Positions 4,969 to 5,339 of a stretch of 5,339 nt of DNA are shown piece after piece; within the stretch, counting starts at the first letter, position 1, and every line of letters begins with the position of its first letter. The stretch lies in contig JBLYYQ010000059.1 in the NCBI GenBank assembly GCA_048550035.1, positions 1 through 5,339 on the forward strand, given 5' to 3'. Position numbers and translations under genes: made by a program. The notes under the pieces were generated by a model. The model was not told where the DNA came from. It worked only from the letters and a program-made list of their open reading frames with translations, and made no database searches. Origin of the DNA: JBLYYQ01 sp048550035 (GTDB lineage: Bacteria; Nitrospinota_A; UBA7883; JBLYYQ01).

Positions 4969-5339
4969 ATGATAGATAAAACGCTTTTGAAGATTTTAGA
5001 AGATCTCCATAAACATAAGATTGATCCTTCTGAGGCATATTCTAAGCTGGAGTCATTTCCGGTTGAGTTAAGTTATGATGCTGCAATTGATACTCACCGT
5101 ACAGTCAGGCAAGGCTTCCCTGAGGTAATCTATGCAGAAGGTAAAACTGATCTGCAATCGCTTGCAATCATTAAGAGTCAACTTAAGCATAATCGTCCAC
5201 TACTTGTAACTAGGTCGCAGGAAAGTTTATATAAAAAAGTAAAAAAGATTACGAATAAAGCGACCTTTAACAAAATCGGGCGGACGATAGTAATCAAGCA
5301 AGGAAAAGTAAAAAAGATAGGAAAACTTCTTATCATAAC
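4969..5339 (+). CDS. larB: Nickel-pincer cofactor biosynthesis protein LarB, N-terminal half (runs off the right edge)
   Basis: LarB carboxylates the pyridinium ring of nicotinic acid adenine dinucleotide and hydrolyses the product, the first step toward the nickel-pincer nucleotide cofactor of lactate racemase LarA and relatives. 123 codons are visible out of about 250. The N-terminal region shows a helical L-L-K-I-L-E-D-L segment (6-13), S-E-A-Y-S-K-L (21-27), and the diagnostic H-R-T-V-R-Q-G-F-P-E-V (43-53) followed by A-E-G-K-T (56-60). Next comes L-L-V-T-R (78-82) and I-G-R-T-I-V-I (103-109). The window ends just where the AIR-carboxylase-like domain (A-G-T-S-D motif) should begin, so the catalytic part is not seen. 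The ATG is the only plausible start after the gpsA stop, 21 bases upstream; no good Shine-Dalgarno is visible. The larC and larE partners are not in the window. Confidence 0.88.
   Translation, partial: MIDKTLLKILEDLHKHKIDPSEAYSKLESFPVELSYDAAIDTHRTVRQGFPEVIYAEGKTDLQSLAIIKSQLKHNRPLLVTRSQESLYKKVKKITNKATFNKIGRTIVIKQGKVKKIGKLLII

Overview
This is an AT-rich stretch of bacterial chromosome, densely packed with housekeeping metabolic and transcription-factor genes. I see no insertion sequence, phage gene, CRISPR array, rRNA or tRNA. A DUF1844 protein, a short DksA-type zinc-finger protein and an atypical omega subunit sit together, which suggests a Gram-negative lineage of the former Deltaproteobacteria or a related deep-branching proteobacterial group. 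That assignment is an inference from gene content and is weak. The first ~70 bases are much more GC-rich (41 of 70) than the next 70 (22 of 70), so the left edge of the window may not be native.

Left block, minus strand (1-1641): metY (O-acetylhomoserine sulfhydrylase) is followed 41 bases downstream by the 5' part of metX (homoserine O-acetyltransferase), which runs off the window. Together they are the direct-sulfhydrylation branch of methionine synthesis: homoserine to O-acetylhomoserine to homocysteine.

Divergent spacer (1642-1884): this AT-rich region lies between metY (minus) and panB (plus). It holds a strong metY ribosome binding site, a candidate metY promoter with AT-rich palindromes next to its -35, and a candidate panB -10. 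It also holds an 18-codon minus-strand ORF with a near-perfect Shine-Dalgarno, which could be a leader peptide.

Right block, plus strand (1885-5339): panB (ketopantoate hydroxymethyltransferase) stands alone with no panC beside it. After a 96-base gap with good -10 elements comes a tight probable operon: dksA-like, rpoZ, DUF1844, gpsA, larB (cut off by the window end). The first two genes encode RNA-polymerase-associated proteins linked to ppGpp control. gpsA makes glycerol-3-phosphate for phospholipids. larB begins synthesis of the nickel-pincer nucleotide cofactor.

I do not see a clearly new biological system here. The points most worth a second look are the possible metY leader peptide, the dksA-rpoZ pairing in which omega lacks its usual N-terminal motif, and the anomalous left edge inside metX.
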